Assembly (NCBI RefSeq): GCF_014287705.1
Contig: NZ_JACOOY010000008.1
Location: forward strand, 87,464 to 151,463
Source: Dorea_D hominis
GTDB taxonomy: Bacteria; Bacillota; Clostridia; Lachnospirales; Lachnospiraceae
Direction: 5' to 3'
DNA length: 64,000 nucleotides
The notes beneath the pieces were generated by a model. It ran no database searches and had not been told where the DNA came from. It saw only the letters and a list, made by a program, of their open reading frames with translations. This document shows positions 36,373 through 45,662 of this stretch, piece after piece. A program made the translations under genes and the position numbers. The first letter of the stretch is position 1. Each line of letters begins with the position of its first letter.

Positions 36373-36541
36373 ACTGACACTTCCACTCGTATTATTCTTA
36401 TATTTATTATATGCAGCACGCTGCTTATTCGTACAGGTGCACATCTGGTGGAGCGTTTTTATATATAAGGAAAGTTCTTTCCCGATAAACAAAAACAGGG
36501 ATACAGTTCTTCACCATACCCCAGTTTATCTTCGCATTTTA

Positions 36542-36727
36542 TTACTCCACAATATCAATCACAGATACCGGACAGTCATCTCTTGCTTCTTTTGCTGCTT
36601 CTTCATATTCCGATGCAACTTCTCCACATGCTTCCGCAAGTCCATCTTCATCAAATGAGAATACTTCCGGGCACGTTGTCACACATGCACCGCAGGAAAT
36701 GCAGCCATCCATCACTCTTGCCTTCAT
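36542..36727 (-). CDS. Single-cluster 4Fe-4S ferredoxin
   Basis: A 61-residue ferredoxin with CISCGACVTTCPE and a distal CPV, which supply the four ligands of one 4Fe-4S cluster; the second cluster of clostridial ferredoxins is absent. It has an acidic body and a strong AAGGAGG ribosome site. A low-potential electron carrier; partner unknown. Confidence 0.88.
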   Translation of the reverse strand: MKARVMDGCISCGACVTTCPEVFSFDEDGLAEACGEVASEYEEAAKEARDDCPVSVIDIVE

Positions 36728-36788
36728 CGGTTACCTCCTTCATTTTTCCGGTAGTATAACCAGATTGCAGACATTTTAAACGAATTTC

Positions 36789-37718
36789 TTAAGAAATCTT
36801 AGTTCCTGTCTTTCCTTTTAAAGCTTCGCCAAGCTTATCAAAAGAAGTAATGAGTGCGCTTCTTCCTTCTCCTTTTTCAATGAAAGAAACAGAAGCACTT
36901 AACTTCGGAAGCATATTATACTCTCCGAAATGTCCCTCTTCCATATATTTCTTCGCATTTTCTACGGAAATCTCGCCCAGTGCTTCTTCATTGTCACGTC
37001 CGAGATTAATCTTCACCTGATCTACACTCGTCAGAATGATCAGCTCGTCTGCCTGTGTATCCTCTGCCATCTTTCCGGCAGTCAGATCCTTCTCAATGAC
37101 AGCGCTTGCACCTTTCAAATGGTTATCCTGTTCCAGAACCGGAATACCACCACCACCGCATGCAATAACAATCTGATCTGCATCCAGAAGAGCCTTGATC
37201 GCATCAATCTCTACAATGCGTACCGGATTCGGTGCAGACACGATGCGGCGGAATCCTTTGCCTGGTTCCTCTACTACATAATTACCCTTCTTACGCTCCT
37301 CATTTGCTTCTTCCACATTCATATAACGTCCAAGGATCTTGGTCGGTGTATAGAATGCTTCATCATATGGATCCACAACTACCTGTGTCAGGATCGTGCT
37401 GACTGTTCTGTAAATGCCTCTGTTTAAAAGTTCCTCGCGAATCGCATTCTGAAGGTCATATCCGATATAGCCCTGGCTCATGGCAGAACATACAGACATT
37501 GGCGCCGCTGTATAGTTCTCGTGTACTTTTCCAAATTCGTTCATCGCTGTATGGATCATACCTACCTGCGGTGCGTTGCTGTGTGTAATGGCAACCTGAT
37601 ATCCGTCCTCGATCAGATCCGCGATTACTTTTGATGTTTTCTTAACTGCTTCCTGCTGCTCCGGCAAGGTCGTACCAAGGGCACGATGTCCCAGCGCAAC
37701 GACTACTCTTTTCTTCAT
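36789..37718 (-). CDS. Carbamate-kinase-like protein
   Basis: A 309-residue amino-acid-kinase fold protein with VIACGGGGIPV and LTSVDQVKINLG as in ArcC, which makes ATP from carbamoyl phosphate. The N-terminal phosphate loop, normally GGNALG, reads GHRALG. I recall similar sequences in other Clostridia annotated as carbamate kinase. No arginine deiminase or ornithine transcarbamylase gene is adjacent, so the pathway is unclear. Confidence 0.75.
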   Translation of the reverse strand: MKKRVVVALGHRALGTTLPEQQEAVKKTSKVIADLIEDGYQVAITHSNAPQVGMIHTAMNEFGKVHENYTAAPMSVCSAMSQGYIGYDLQNAIREELLNRGIYRTVSTILTQVVVDPYDEAFYTPTKILGRYMNVEEANEERKKGNYVVEEPGKGFRRIVSAPNPVRIVEIDAIKALLDADQIVIACGGGGIPVLEQDNHLKGASAVIEKDLTAGKMAEDTQADELIILTSVDQVKINLGRDNEEALGEISVENAKKYMEEGHFGEYNMLPKLSASVSFIEKGEGRSALITSFDKLGEALKGKTGTKIS

Positions 37719-37846
37719 GCTCTATACCTCTTATTTTCTGTAAATTTCCTCTCAAGATTATAAAAAGAATTATAGCCTCTTTCTGAAAAAAATGCAACTC
37801 CTGCTCGTCTTTTGTGGTAAACTGAAATTATTAAAAGGGATTTCCC

Positions 37847-37865
37847 GATACGTGTTGAAAACGTA
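37847..37865. promoter_or_regulatory. Operator-like palindrome before dapB
   Basis: ATACGT, 7 bases, ACGTAT, lying 21 bases before the dapB ATG and just before its AAAGGAG ribosome site. It could be a repressor site or a small leader hairpin. Confidence 0.3.
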
Positions 37866-37885
37866 TACGAAAGGAGTTTACATTT

Positions 37886-38686
37886 ATGAAAGTTATCGTA
37901 ACAGCCCCAAGAGGGAAAATGGGCAAATTGATCACACAGGTTGCAGCCTCCCGTGATGACATGGAACTGGTTGCCGGTATCGGTCCAAAAGGGCGCGATT
38001 ACATCGGAACAGATCTCGGAACTGTCGCAATGGTCGGAAAAGAACTGCACGTTCCGGTTGTAGATGATCTCGAATCCGTTATTGACAAATGCGATGTGAT
38101 CATCGATTTTTCTACTAAAGAGATGGCTATGGAAGTTCTGGATCTTGCCATCAGACATAAAAAAGGTCTGGTCTGCGGTTCTACCGGTTTCTCCGACGAA
38201 GAGATGAAACGTTTTGAAGATGCTGCTTCTTCTATTCCAATGCTCTATGCAGCCAACACTTCCAAACTCGTCAATGTCATGAATAAAGTTCTGGAATTTA
38301 TCACAAAGACAGTTGGGGAAGAACTGGACATTGAGATTCTTGAGATGCATGATCAGTGGAAGAAAGATGCACCGAGCGGTACTTCCAAAGAAATGGGCGA
38401 GACCATGGCACATGCACTTGGCAAAGAATTATCCGATATCGCTGTATACGGCAGAGAAGGAGTTTCTCCGCGAGAACCTGGAACAATCGGTTATCATTCT
38501 CTGCGCGCCGGCAATATTCCAAGTAGCCACACTGTATTCTTTGGTGGCATGGGAGAACGTCTGGAAATCACTCACCACTGCTACAACTGGGAATGTTTCG
38601 CAAGAGGCGCCTGCGACTGCGCAGCATATCTTGCTAATAAAGATCCTGGATATTATACCATTAAGGATGTCCTGCATCTGAGCTAA
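37886..38686 (+). CDS. dapB: 4-hydroxy-tetrahydrodipicolinate reductase
   Basis: A 266-residue NAD(P)H-dependent reductase of lysine and diaminopimelate synthesis. The substrate loop KKDAPSGTS is intact. The His pair of E. coli (HH) reads HD here, keeping the first His and the downstream Lys. The nucleotide loop APRGKMG and the inner NTSKLVNVMNK also deviate from standard DapB, so this is a divergent branch. dapA is not in the window. Confidence 0.85.
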   Translation: MKVIVTAPRGKMGKLITQVAASRDDMELVAGIGPKGRDYIGTDLGTVAMVGKELHVPVVDDLESVIDKCDVIIDFSTKEMAMEVLDLAIRHKKGLVCGSTGFSDEEMKRFEDAASSIPMLYAANTSKLVNVMNKVLEFITKTVGEELDIEILEMHDQWKKDAPSGTSKEMGETMAHALGKELSDIAVYGREGVSPREPGTIGYHSLRAGNIPSSHTVFFGGMGERLEITHHCYNWECFARGACDCAAYLANKDPGYYTIKDVLHLS

Positions 38687-38768
38687 TCCGGCTCGGGTCA
38701 GTCTGGCGTTTTATCTGTAATAACGACTGCCATAGGTCATCCGTAACTACTTTGACAATTTAATTAAC

Positions 38769-38798
38769 AAGATGTCAGGATTTTCCCCTAACATCTTA
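38769..38798. terminator. Weak hairpin between dapB and the ybjQ-like gene
   Basis: AAGATGT-AGG and CCT-ACATCTT form a hairpin with one bulge on each side. No clear T tract follows, so its role as terminator is uncertain. Confidence 0.35.
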
Positions 38799-38823
38799 AC
38801 ATTAATCAGAAAGGATTTTATTT

Positions 38824-39141
38824 ATGATATTAGTAAACACAGATTATATAACCGGAAAGAAATTTGAAATGATCGGACTTGTAAAAGGAAATATGATCCA
38901 GTCTGTACATTTTGGAAAAGACCTTGTAAACAGCTTTAAGACACTTGTAGGCGGTGAACTTACTTCTTATACAGAAATGATGAATGAAGCCCGTGCCATC
39001 GCCACAAAGCGCATGAGCGAAGAAGCCGAAAAATGCGGTGCCGACGCCGTCATTAATATCCGCTATGCATCCAGTACTGTCGTACAGGGCGCTGCTGAAA
39101 TCATGGCTTACGGAACTGCGGTAAAATTCGTAGAAGAGTAG
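38824..39141 (+). CDS. YbjQ/UPF0145 family protein
   Basis: A 105-residue heavy-metal-binding-like protein of the YbjQ family, with VGGELTSYTEMMNEARAIATKRM and GADAVINIRYASS. It forms pentamers in solved relatives. Its cellular role is unknown. AAAGGA precedes the ATG. Confidence 0.88.
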   Translation: MILVNTDYITGKKFEMIGLVKGNMIQSVHFGKDLVNSFKTLVGGELTSYTEMMNEARAIATKRMSEEAEKCGADAVINIRYASSTVVQGAAEIMAYGTAVKFVEE

Positions 39142-39145
39142 TTTC

Positions 39146-39239
39146 AAAAAGCGCCTGCCATCCTGTTATATTGATATATCCACAAATGGTCTGAATGTTC
39201 GGTGCCAGTGAAATATATTGCAAATGGCAGGCGTTTTTT
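39146..39239. terminator. Bidirectional terminator with long loop
   Basis: AAAAAGCGCCTGCCAT and ATGGCAGGCGTTTTTT form a strong outer stem with A and T tails for both strands. The loop of about 60 bases has some further pairing. It separates the ybjQ-like gene from the convergent nucleotidyltransferase gene. Confidence 0.7.
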
Positions 39240-39306
39240 AACTATTAATGCTTTTTCACTATCTACCAATATTGTTTCTATTTTTTAATACTTTTTTCTG
39301 CTATTT

Positions 39307-39888
39307 TTACAGCACCATTTTCTCTTCGATCCGGATTTTCTCCAGATGCTTGATCCTGTCCACGAGATGTGTTTCCGTCAGATACTTATACACGCTCTTC
39401 GGGACAAGATGCGCCCATTCTTCATCCATGGCAATACAGCTTCGCACCCATGAAGCACTGACTCCGCGGTCTTTTTCTTCTCTTCGCCAGAGAACTTCTA
39501 CATCCAGCTTCAAGCTTCGCAGAATCTTATATTTTTCTTCATCCCACGCATCACTGAGTCCCATAAAATACGTCGCATCTTCCGGCATATAATTTGCAAT
39601 ATATTCCGGAAAATTAATCGGAAACGGCAGAATATCATATTCCTGCTCAGGGACTTTAAATTCCTGCATGGCACCTTTTATCATCTCATAACGTTCAAAA
39701 TACGTCAGCGGATTTGCCGCTTTTGTGGATCGGTTCTGATCATTTACCGAATCGCCGGTCATTCTCCCGTCCGGATTCGTAAGCCCGATATACAGTTTCC
39801 GGCACCGCATCTTTGCCGCCAGGATATATTCCATATGCTTTAAATGCAATACCTGGAATCTTCCATTTACAACACCTGTCTCTATCAT
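39307..39888 (-). CDS. NadM-like nucleotidyltransferase (probable NMN adenylyltransferase)
   Basis: A 193-residue protein with the nucleotidyltransferase signature GRFQVLHLKHMEYI and a C-terminal VSASWVRS resembling the ISxTxxR motif. The nearest family I recognise is archaeal-type NMN adenylyltransferase. The canonical GRFQPFHxGH is altered, so substrate preference may differ. Confidence 0.68.
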   Translation of the reverse strand: MIETGVVNGRFQVLHLKHMEYILAAKMRCRKLYIGLTNPDGRMTGDSVNDQNRSTKAANPLTYFERYEMIKGAMQEFKVPEQEYDILPFPINFPEYIANYMPEDATYFMGLSDAWDEEKYKILRSLKLDVEVLWRREEKDRGVSASWVRSCIAMDEEWAHLVPKSVYKYLTETHLVDRIKHLEKIRIEEKMVL

Positions 39889-39919
39889 ACTTTTCCCTCA
39901 TCTTTCGCAGTTATTTATG

Positions 39920-41491
39920 TTACAAGACCATCTTTTTCAAAAAATATTCTTTCAATTCTTCCACAGCCTCTTCTGGCATATACGGAAGATCATGTCTGGA
40001 ATCCGATGCCGACGCAAGAAGATATGCATTTCCCTTCACAACACGCAGTTTCTTTGCCACTATATTCTGATTAAATGAAAAATACTGGATCTGCGGATAA
40101 TGCATGTATGTGGTTTCTCGACCAAATACACCGCTTGATACGGCCAGACTCTTCTTATCACAGGCAAATGCATCCGTAACATAGCCGCCCGCAAGCATCA
40201 CCAATACAACCAGCCATCCACAGACACACGCCAGATTAATCCACAGAAAATGGGATCCTATGATTTCTTTCGCAAACCGATCTGCCACAAATAATGCAAC
40301 TGCCCAGATCACTGCCGGGATTGCCTTAAGAAAGATAACCGACTTCTTCTGTCTCTGCAGCGGAAGTTTCATTGCTTCTGCAAATTCCGGCAGAAGTTTC
40401 TGCATTTTTTCAATCACGTCTGCATGACTCTGATACAAAAGGAAAAAGGCGTCCTTTTCTTCATCGTCATCTCCCATTCCGACATTGATAAGTTCCACCC
40501 GGTATCTCTTAAAAATCCTTGCAATCCATGTCTGTCTCACCGTTACACCATGAATCCGCTTTACCGGAATTACATAGCTTACTTTCTTTAAAAGTCCGTA
40601 AGAAATATAGATCTTATCACTTTTTCGTGTAACCTGATACTGATAATACTTAATAAAATCCTTCACCGTATCCCAGACTGCTGTTGCGCCGATAAAAAAT
40701 GCTACCGCCCAACCTGATATTATTTCCAGAATATTTTGTCCTGAAATTCCTTCCTGTATGCCAGAAAGCAATTTTGATACGGAGCCTCCGATTCCTCCAA
40801 CTGCAAGCAAAACAGCAAATAAATTAATCGCAAACACTCCATGCCAGATCATATCATTTACATTTGCTGTCACCGTTGTCTCTGTGATGTTTTTACCGTT
40901 TTCCTCATCTGTTATCCCGGCAGTTTCTTTGTACGCGCCACTTTCTGTCTGATGATTCGCATCCTGCGCATAAACTTCTGCCCCGGAACGGTTACCTTCC
41001 GACTCCATAATCGCAAAAACCGTCTGACGGAACCACTCTGCTTTTTCTTTTTTCAGCACTAGTTTTACGTCTGTATCATCTGCCGTTGAGAAACTGTCTG
41101 TATCCAGTTTCACAGTGCATGTGCCAAGCATCATTTCCAGAATATTCTGTGAGAGATTGACATTGGAAATATGCTTGATGCCGATCGTCTGCACCTTGCG
41201 GTTCCATGTATTTTTCTCAATCACGATTGCCTGCCCCTGGATAGAAATATAAGTTTTCGCCCAACGGCGGAGCTGCCAGAATAAAGCAATCAGGAACAAT
41301 ACAAGAAACAGACTGGCTCCCGCAAACTCATCTGCCAGATATTCTTTCAGATTATCCATATGCTTTACAATTTCTTTCAGGTCATCCAGTGCCGATCCTG
41401 CAAGTACAATCACGATTCCTATAAATATAGTTCCAAATCGTTCAATCACAATGGAGATATGGTTTCTAAATTTCGTTTCTGTCGTTTCCAT
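39920..41491 (-). CDS. YdbT-like bacterial PH-domain membrane protein
   Basis: A 523-residue membrane protein with two pairs of hydrophobic segments, each followed by a bPH2 domain (about residues 70-140, 270-340 and a further one near the C-terminus). In Bacillus, YdbS and YdbT are linked to resistance to membrane-active peptides. GGAGG 6 bases before the ATG at 41491 supports this start; it overlaps ydbS by 26 bases. Confidence 0.78.
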   Translation of the reverse strand: METTETKFRNHISIVIERFGTIFIGIVIVLAGSALDDLKEIVKHMDNLKEYLADEFAGASLFLVLFLIALFWQLRRWAKTYISIQGQAIVIEKNTWNRKVQTIGIKHISNVNLSQNILEMMLGTCTVKLDTDSFSTADDTDVKLVLKKEKAEWFRQTVFAIMESEGNRSGAEVYAQDANHQTESGAYKETAGITDEENGKNITETTVTANVNDMIWHGVFAINLFAVLLAVGGIGGSVSKLLSGIQEGISGQNILEIISGWAVAFFIGATAVWDTVKDFIKYYQYQVTRKSDKIYISYGLLKKVSYVIPVKRIHGVTVRQTWIARIFKRYRVELINVGMGDDDEEKDAFFLLYQSHADVIEKMQKLLPEFAEAMKLPLQRQKKSVIFLKAIPAVIWAVALFVADRFAKEIIGSHFLWINLACVCGWLVVLVMLAGGYVTDAFACDKKSLAVSSGVFGRETTYMHYPQIQYFSFNQNIVAKKLRVVKGNAYLLASASDSRHDLPYMPEEAVEELKEYFLKKMVL

Positions 41492-41975
41492 GTTTTTCCT
41501 CCGCTGCGATCTGATTGATCCGCTTCTGTAAATTCTCTGCGATTTGTTCCGCTTTTTCATCTTCCAGAAGATTGATCTCTACATCTCCACCTGCTGTTGT
41601 CACAACTACATTTGCCACGCCGAAAGCTCTGGCAACCGGGCCTCTCTCCACCTGCAGTTTATGTAACCGTTCCATCGGAACAATATTGCGCTCTATGAAA
41701 AGATACCCTTCGACCGTATCTATACATTCTTCATCTATGTGATAACCATATCTCCGGTATCGGAAATACGGGCTGATCACACAGTTCAGAATGATCAGAA
41801 CAACGAGCACCAAGGATATTATCTCGCCAATCCGGATATCTTTTGGACTGAGCCAGAATGCATTTACGCAGATGATCGCTGCCAGCAGAATAACACTTAA
41901 GATCACGGTCGACACATACATGCACCCCAGCGCACGTTTACTGAGCCGTTCATATTTCATCTTCTCTTCTCTCAT
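41466..41975 (-). CDS. YdbS-like bacterial PH-domain membrane protein
   Basis: A 169-residue protein with two membrane segments (about residues 18-38 and 47-68) and a bPH2 domain containing GYLFIERNIVPMERLHKLQVERGPVARAFG. It is the first gene of a ydbS-ydbT operon. AAGGAG lies 7 bases before the ATG. Confidence 0.8.
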   Translation of the reverse strand: MREEKMKYERLSKRALGCMYVSTVILSVILLAAIICVNAFWLSPKDIRIGEIISLVLVVLIILNCVISPYFRYRRYGYHIDEECIDTVEGYLFIERNIVPMERLHKLQVERGPVARAFGVANVVVTTAGGDVEINLLEDEKAEQIAENLQKRINQIAAEEKHGNDRNEI

Positions 41976-42037
41976 TGATTTTCTCCTTGTAACTAGTCGT
42001 TTCTATTCTAGCACAAATAAACCACCATTACAAAAAA

Positions 42038-42084
42038 AGAAGATACTGTTCTGCACTGATATACAGCACACCACGGTATCTTCT
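42038..42084 (-). terminator. Terminator after the chimeric pseudogene
   Basis: On the minus strand AGAAGATAC and GTATCTTCT form a 9-bp stem, followed by a run of T. It lies right after the pseudogene stop, marking the old end of a transcription unit. Confidence 0.75.
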
Positions 42085-42102
42085 CCTTTATAATCTTCTT
42101 TT

Positions 42103-42837
42103 TTAATGAATGGAAACATTTAGTCCATACTCTTCCATAATACCTTTCAACTTCTGCATGTATTCTTCACTCGGCGGAGTCGCCTCAGCCACCGGTTTAT
42201 CACTGATGCGAAGATATTTCATTACTCCAAGATTATGGTACGGCAATAATTGAATCATTGTAACTGCATCTCCTAATTCTTTACAAAATTCTGCCGTCTT
42301 TCTGATATTTTCTTCATCATGATTAAATAACGGAATGACCGGAATACGAATTTGTAATTTTTCTTTCATTTTAGCTGCATCTTCCAGATTGATTCCATGC
42401 GGATAGTGTAATGGCTGATTCATATATGGTGCAAGATTCTGCATTGCATGCAGGCCTCTCGATACATGCAGCAAATCAATTTTATCTTCAATTTCCCGGG
42501 CAAATGCAATCTCATCATCCAATGACGGTGAGCCTTCTACCATATCACTTGCATTGATTCGATATTCAATTGCCATTGTATTTCCTATTTTTTTTCGAAT
42601 TGCTGCTAAAAGTTCTTTTGTAAATCTTGATGCATTTTCAATTGTATCCGCACTATATTCATCTGTTCTTCGATTAATCACTTTAGATAAAAAGCACCCC
42701 GGAAGCTGTCCATGCGCTCTATGCACAACCAGACTGTCAAATCCGCAACGTTTTGCCCGCTCCGCTGCATTTGCAAAATCTTCTATAATTTCTTTCAGCT
42801 GTTCTTTTGTTAAATCTGTAGGATCCAGCTCTACTAT
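42103..42837 (-). pseudogene. Chimeric remnant: OYE-family oxidoreductase joined to a glycyl-radical activase tail
   Basis: The open frame runs from a stop codon at 42838 to 42103. Its first part, LTKEQLKEIIEDFANAAERA followed by AKRCGFDSLVVHRAHG and later INRRTDEYS, is the middle of an NADH:flavin oxidoreductase of the Old Yellow Enzyme family. The N-terminal 100 or more residues, with the FMN site, are missing. After about residue 165 the frame turns into the C-terminus of a pyruvate-formate-lyase activating enzyme (FNHDEENIRKTAEFCKELG, LLPYHNLGVMKY), but the radical-SAM CxxxCxxC part is absent. The join is at RIPVIP, a string both families have. Probably a deletion fusion and nonfunctional. 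Confidence 0.75.
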
Positions 42838-42874
42838 TTAAATACAAAAACCGGAAAATTCTTGGATGAAATAA

Positions 42875-42940
42875 AATAAGAGACAGGAAATATTACGCAC
42901 CTTTGAGGAAGCACCCACTACATATTTCCTGCCTCTTATT
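42875..42940 (-). terminator. Terminator of trxA
   Basis: Arms AATAAGAGACAGGAAATAT and ATATTTCCTGCCTCTTATT pair over 19 positions with one mismatch, with T-rich sequence after the distal arm on the minus strand. The loop is 28 bases. Confidence 0.8.
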
Positions 42941-42949
42941 TTTATTATT

Positions 42950-43255
42950 CTAAAGCATCTCTAAAATAGCTTCTTTTGACTGTGCGCCTACGGTTCTGGC
43001 TGCCACTTCTCCATTCTTGAATACAAACAGCATCGGAATGGAAAATACCTTGTATTGTCTTGCAATCTCTGGGTTCTCATCCACATCAATCTTGCACACT
43101 TTAATATCTGTTCTTTCCTCTGCAATCTCTTCTATGATCGGTCCCACCATCTGGCACGGTCCACACCAGGTTGCCCAGAAATCAACCAGTACCGGTTCTT
43201 TTGCCTGTAATACTTCCTGTTCAAAAGTATCATTTGTCACATGAATCACTGCCAT
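42950..43255 (-). CDS. trxA: Thioredoxin
   Basis: A 101-residue thioredoxin with the redox site WATWCGPCQM and the cis-Pro loop FSIPMLFVF. General cytosolic disulfide reductant. Transcribed alone, with a TATAAT about 60 bases upstream and its own terminator. Confidence 0.95.
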   Translation of the reverse strand: MAVIHVTNDTFEQEVLQAKEPVLVDFWATWCGPCQMVGPIIEEIAEERTDIKVCKIDVDENPEIARQYKVFSIPMLFVFKNGEVAARTVGAQSKEAILEML

Positions 43256-43399
43256 ATCTATCGTCCTTTCTTCTATTCTTCTTAAAGTTAGTTTTTCTGT
43301 TTTTCAGTTATTATTATACTATATTTTGAAAATATTTTCGTAGCATTTGTTACATATTTTTAACTTTTAATGGCTCTTTCCTTTTCCTCCGCATCATCT

Positions 43400-44410
43400 T
43401 TATGCTTTGCTGATCCGATCAATCGCATCCAGTTCTTCTTTTGTAAATGATATATTTTGCAATGCTGCAATATTATCCAGGATCTGTTCCGGTCTGGATG
43501 CTCCGATCAATACGGAACATACGTCTCCATCTTTTAAAATCCACGCAAGCGCCATTTGCGCCAGTGACTGTCCACGAAGCTTTGCGATTTCATTCAACGC
43601 TGTTGTTTTCTTTACCAGTTCCGCTGTAATATCGGATTTGTGTAAAAATCGCGGATCTCTCGCTGCGCGGCTGTCTTCTGGAATTCCATGCAAGTATTTA
43701 TCTGTCAGACACCCCTGCGCCAGTGGACTGAACGCAATAATTCCAACACCGTTTTCCCTGCAACAGTCTTTTACACCATCCTCTTCAATCGTCCGGTCAT
43801 AAATTGAATAGCGGCGCTGATTTACGATAAACGGACAATGTCTTTCACGCAGCAACTCTACCGCCCGTTTTGTATATTCTTCGTTATAATTTGATACGCC
43901 TGCATACAGTGCTTTTCCACTGCGCACAATATCGGTAAGAGCATCCATCGTCTCTTCCAGTGGTGTATTCGGATCCATTCTGTGATGATAAAATACATCT
44001 ACATAATCCAATCCTAACCGCTTCAGACTCTGATCGAGACTTGCCATCAGATATTTTCTGCTGCCGCCGTCCCCATAAGGACCATCCCACATATCATATC
44101 CTGCTTTCGTTGCAATGACCAGCTCGTCCCGGTATGGCATAAAATCGTCTTTTAAAATCCTTCCAAGACTCTTCTCGGCACTTCCATACACCGGACCATA
44201 ATTATTTGCCACATCAAACTGTGTAATTCCATTGTCAAATGCGGTTCTGCACATTGCTTTCATATTATCATAGTTATCTTTTGAGCCGAAATTATGCCAC
44301 AATCCGAGTGACACAGCCGGGAACTTAAGTCCGCTTCTCCCAACACGGTTATATGTCATCTTCTCATAGCGGTCTGCTGCCGCTGTATAAATATCTGCTA
44401 TATCTGCCAT
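43400..44410 (-). CDS. Aldo-keto reductase, YghZ type
   Basis: A 336-residue TIM-barrel oxidoreductase. FDVANNYGPVYGSAEKSLG carries the Asp/Tyr part of the catalytic tetrad and FYHHRMDPNTPLEETMDAL the His part. The YghZ branch reduces L-glyceraldehyde 3-phosphate and methylglyoxal with NADPH, and it also resembles the beta subunit family of potassium channels. Confidence 0.85.
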   Translation of the reverse strand: MADIADIYTAAADRYEKMTYNRVGRSGLKFPAVSLGLWHNFGSKDNYDNMKAMCRTAFDNGITQFDVANNYGPVYGSAEKSLGRILKDDFMPYRDELVIATKAGYDMWDGPYGDGGSRKYLMASLDQSLKRLGLDYVDVFYHHRMDPNTPLEETMDALTDIVRSGKALYAGVSNYNEEYTKRAVELLRERHCPFIVNQRRYSIYDRTIEEDGVKDCCRENGVGIIAFSPLAQGCLTDKYLHGIPEDSRAARDPRFLHKSDITAELVKKTTALNEIAKLRGQSLAQMALAWILKDGDVCSVLIGASRPEQILDNIAALQNISFTKEELDAIDRISKA

Positions 44411-44479
44411 TCTTCTGTCCTTCCTTTCAACTGTCTGATTTGCATATTGTTTTCTCTGATTGTGTAACGCTGTTCCTTT

Positions 44480-45007
44480 TTACTCAATCCAGAATACTCT
44501 TCCTTCTTTTCTGTCGGCTGCCTGCGGCAGTTCTCCGTCTGTATATCCGACAGCACAGTGGGCAATTCCTTCCCATTCGCCTTCGATTCCTAATTTCTTC
44601 AATAATTGCTTGTATTCCGTCATCTCAAATTCTTCTTTTGCACGGTGGATCCAGATGCTTCCAAGTCCCAGTGTATGTGCGGCAAGCATCATATTTCCCA
44701 TAACAAGACTTCCATCGTAAACGTAAGTGGATCTCTCCTTATTTGCTAACACAAGCAAAATCGCCGGTGCACCGTAAAATGGATCAAAGCCTTCATCCCA
44801 GCCACCGATCTTACGGTTGATCTCAGATAATTCATCGCGAAGTTCTTTATTTGTCACAGCGATTGTAATCGTTGCCTGCTGTCCCATGCCATTTGCTGCA
44901 TACAGACCTGCTTCAATGATCTGCTCCAGATCCTGCTTTGCCGGCATGTCCGGTTTGAATTTGCGGATACTGCGGCGTTCTTCCATTGCTTTTATTATTT
45001 CATTCAT
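44480..45007 (-). CDS. Nitroreductase-family flavoprotein
   Basis: A 175-residue FMN oxidoreductase (EERRSIRKFK; GLGSIWIHRAKEEF near the C-terminal half). The ATG at 45007 is 8 bases after GGAGG, while earlier starts are too close to it or overlap it. Physiological substrate unknown. Confidence 0.83.
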   Translation of the reverse strand: MNEIIKAMEERRSIRKFKPDMPAKQDLEQIIEAGLYAANGMGQQATITIAVTNKELRDELSEINRKIGGWDEGFDPFYGAPAILLVLANKERSTYVYDGSLVMGNMMLAAHTLGLGSIWIHRAKEEFEMTEYKQLLKKLGIEGEWEGIAHCAVGYTDGELPQAADRKEGRVFWIE

Positions 45008-45110
45008 ATTCATGGCCTCCAATCAATCTTTCAAACTACTGTCTATTATATATGATTTTAATGGATTTGGAATACTTAATGGAAACAAAGTTTTTTATTA
45101 CCTAAAAAGT

Positions 45111-45150
45111 AACGGCACTGTATAATGATTCATCACTACACAATGCCGTT
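45111..45150 (-). terminator. Terminator of tmRNA
   Basis: On the minus strand AACGGCATTGT and ACAGTGCCGTT form a stem with one mismatch, followed by ACTTTTT, 18 bases after the mature 3' end of tmRNA. Confidence 0.8.
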
Positions 45151-45167
45151 ATCCTGTTCCGTTAAAA

Positions 45168-45512
45168 TGGACCTGGCGGGAGTTGAACCCGCGTCCGAAA
45201 GCCCATCCATCAGAGCATCTCCCATCACAGTCATTATTCTGACATTCCCTCCGCGAATCACCTAATGACAGGTTATCCGTTTTAGTAGCTTCATAAGTTC
45301 TTCCATCTCCGCAAAGCTTTGGAAACGAAGTGCTCCGCCTGTTTGAAGCCGGTTACCGGAACAGCGGATGATTCCGGGCCGACTGCCGCCTAATTAGGCT
45401 GCGTACGCTAAATTTTCGTCTGCGTTTATATTTAGTTGGAACTTTTAACGTAGTGTCCCGCTACGGATGGCTTCTCCAACTTCCAGACCCCCGTCGAAAC
45501 CAGTACAAGCCC
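45168..45512 (-). ncRNA. ssrA: Transfer-messenger RNA
   Basis: The minus strand gives a 345-nt tmRNA. The 5' end GGGCTTG pairs with CAGGTCC at the 3' end, followed by the T arm GCGGGTTCAACTCCCGC. The CCA end is not encoded (the DNA reads A then TTTT). The tag frame at 45423-45394 starts at the resume codon GCA and encodes ADENLAYAA followed by TAA, with the AA end recognised by ClpXP in other species. It rescues stalled ribosomes. Confidence 0.95.
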
Positions 45513-45557
45513 TTATATGTAGACTACTGGTGTGCAGACGTCTTTCGTCTGGATATC

Positions 45558-45586
45558 ATTATAGGGAGATGCCGCTGAAAAGTCAA
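45558..45586 (-). promoter_or_regulatory. tmRNA promoter
   Basis: On the minus strand TTGACT (45581-45586), 17 bases and TATAAT (45558-45563), about 40 bases before the mature 5' end of tmRNA. Confidence 0.8.
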
Positions 45587-45662
45587 GGGTTGCTCATTAA
45601 ACTTGTAGTTTAAAATATCATCACTTCCTGCAATCCCCAGCAGTCACCGATTCCTTCAACTT

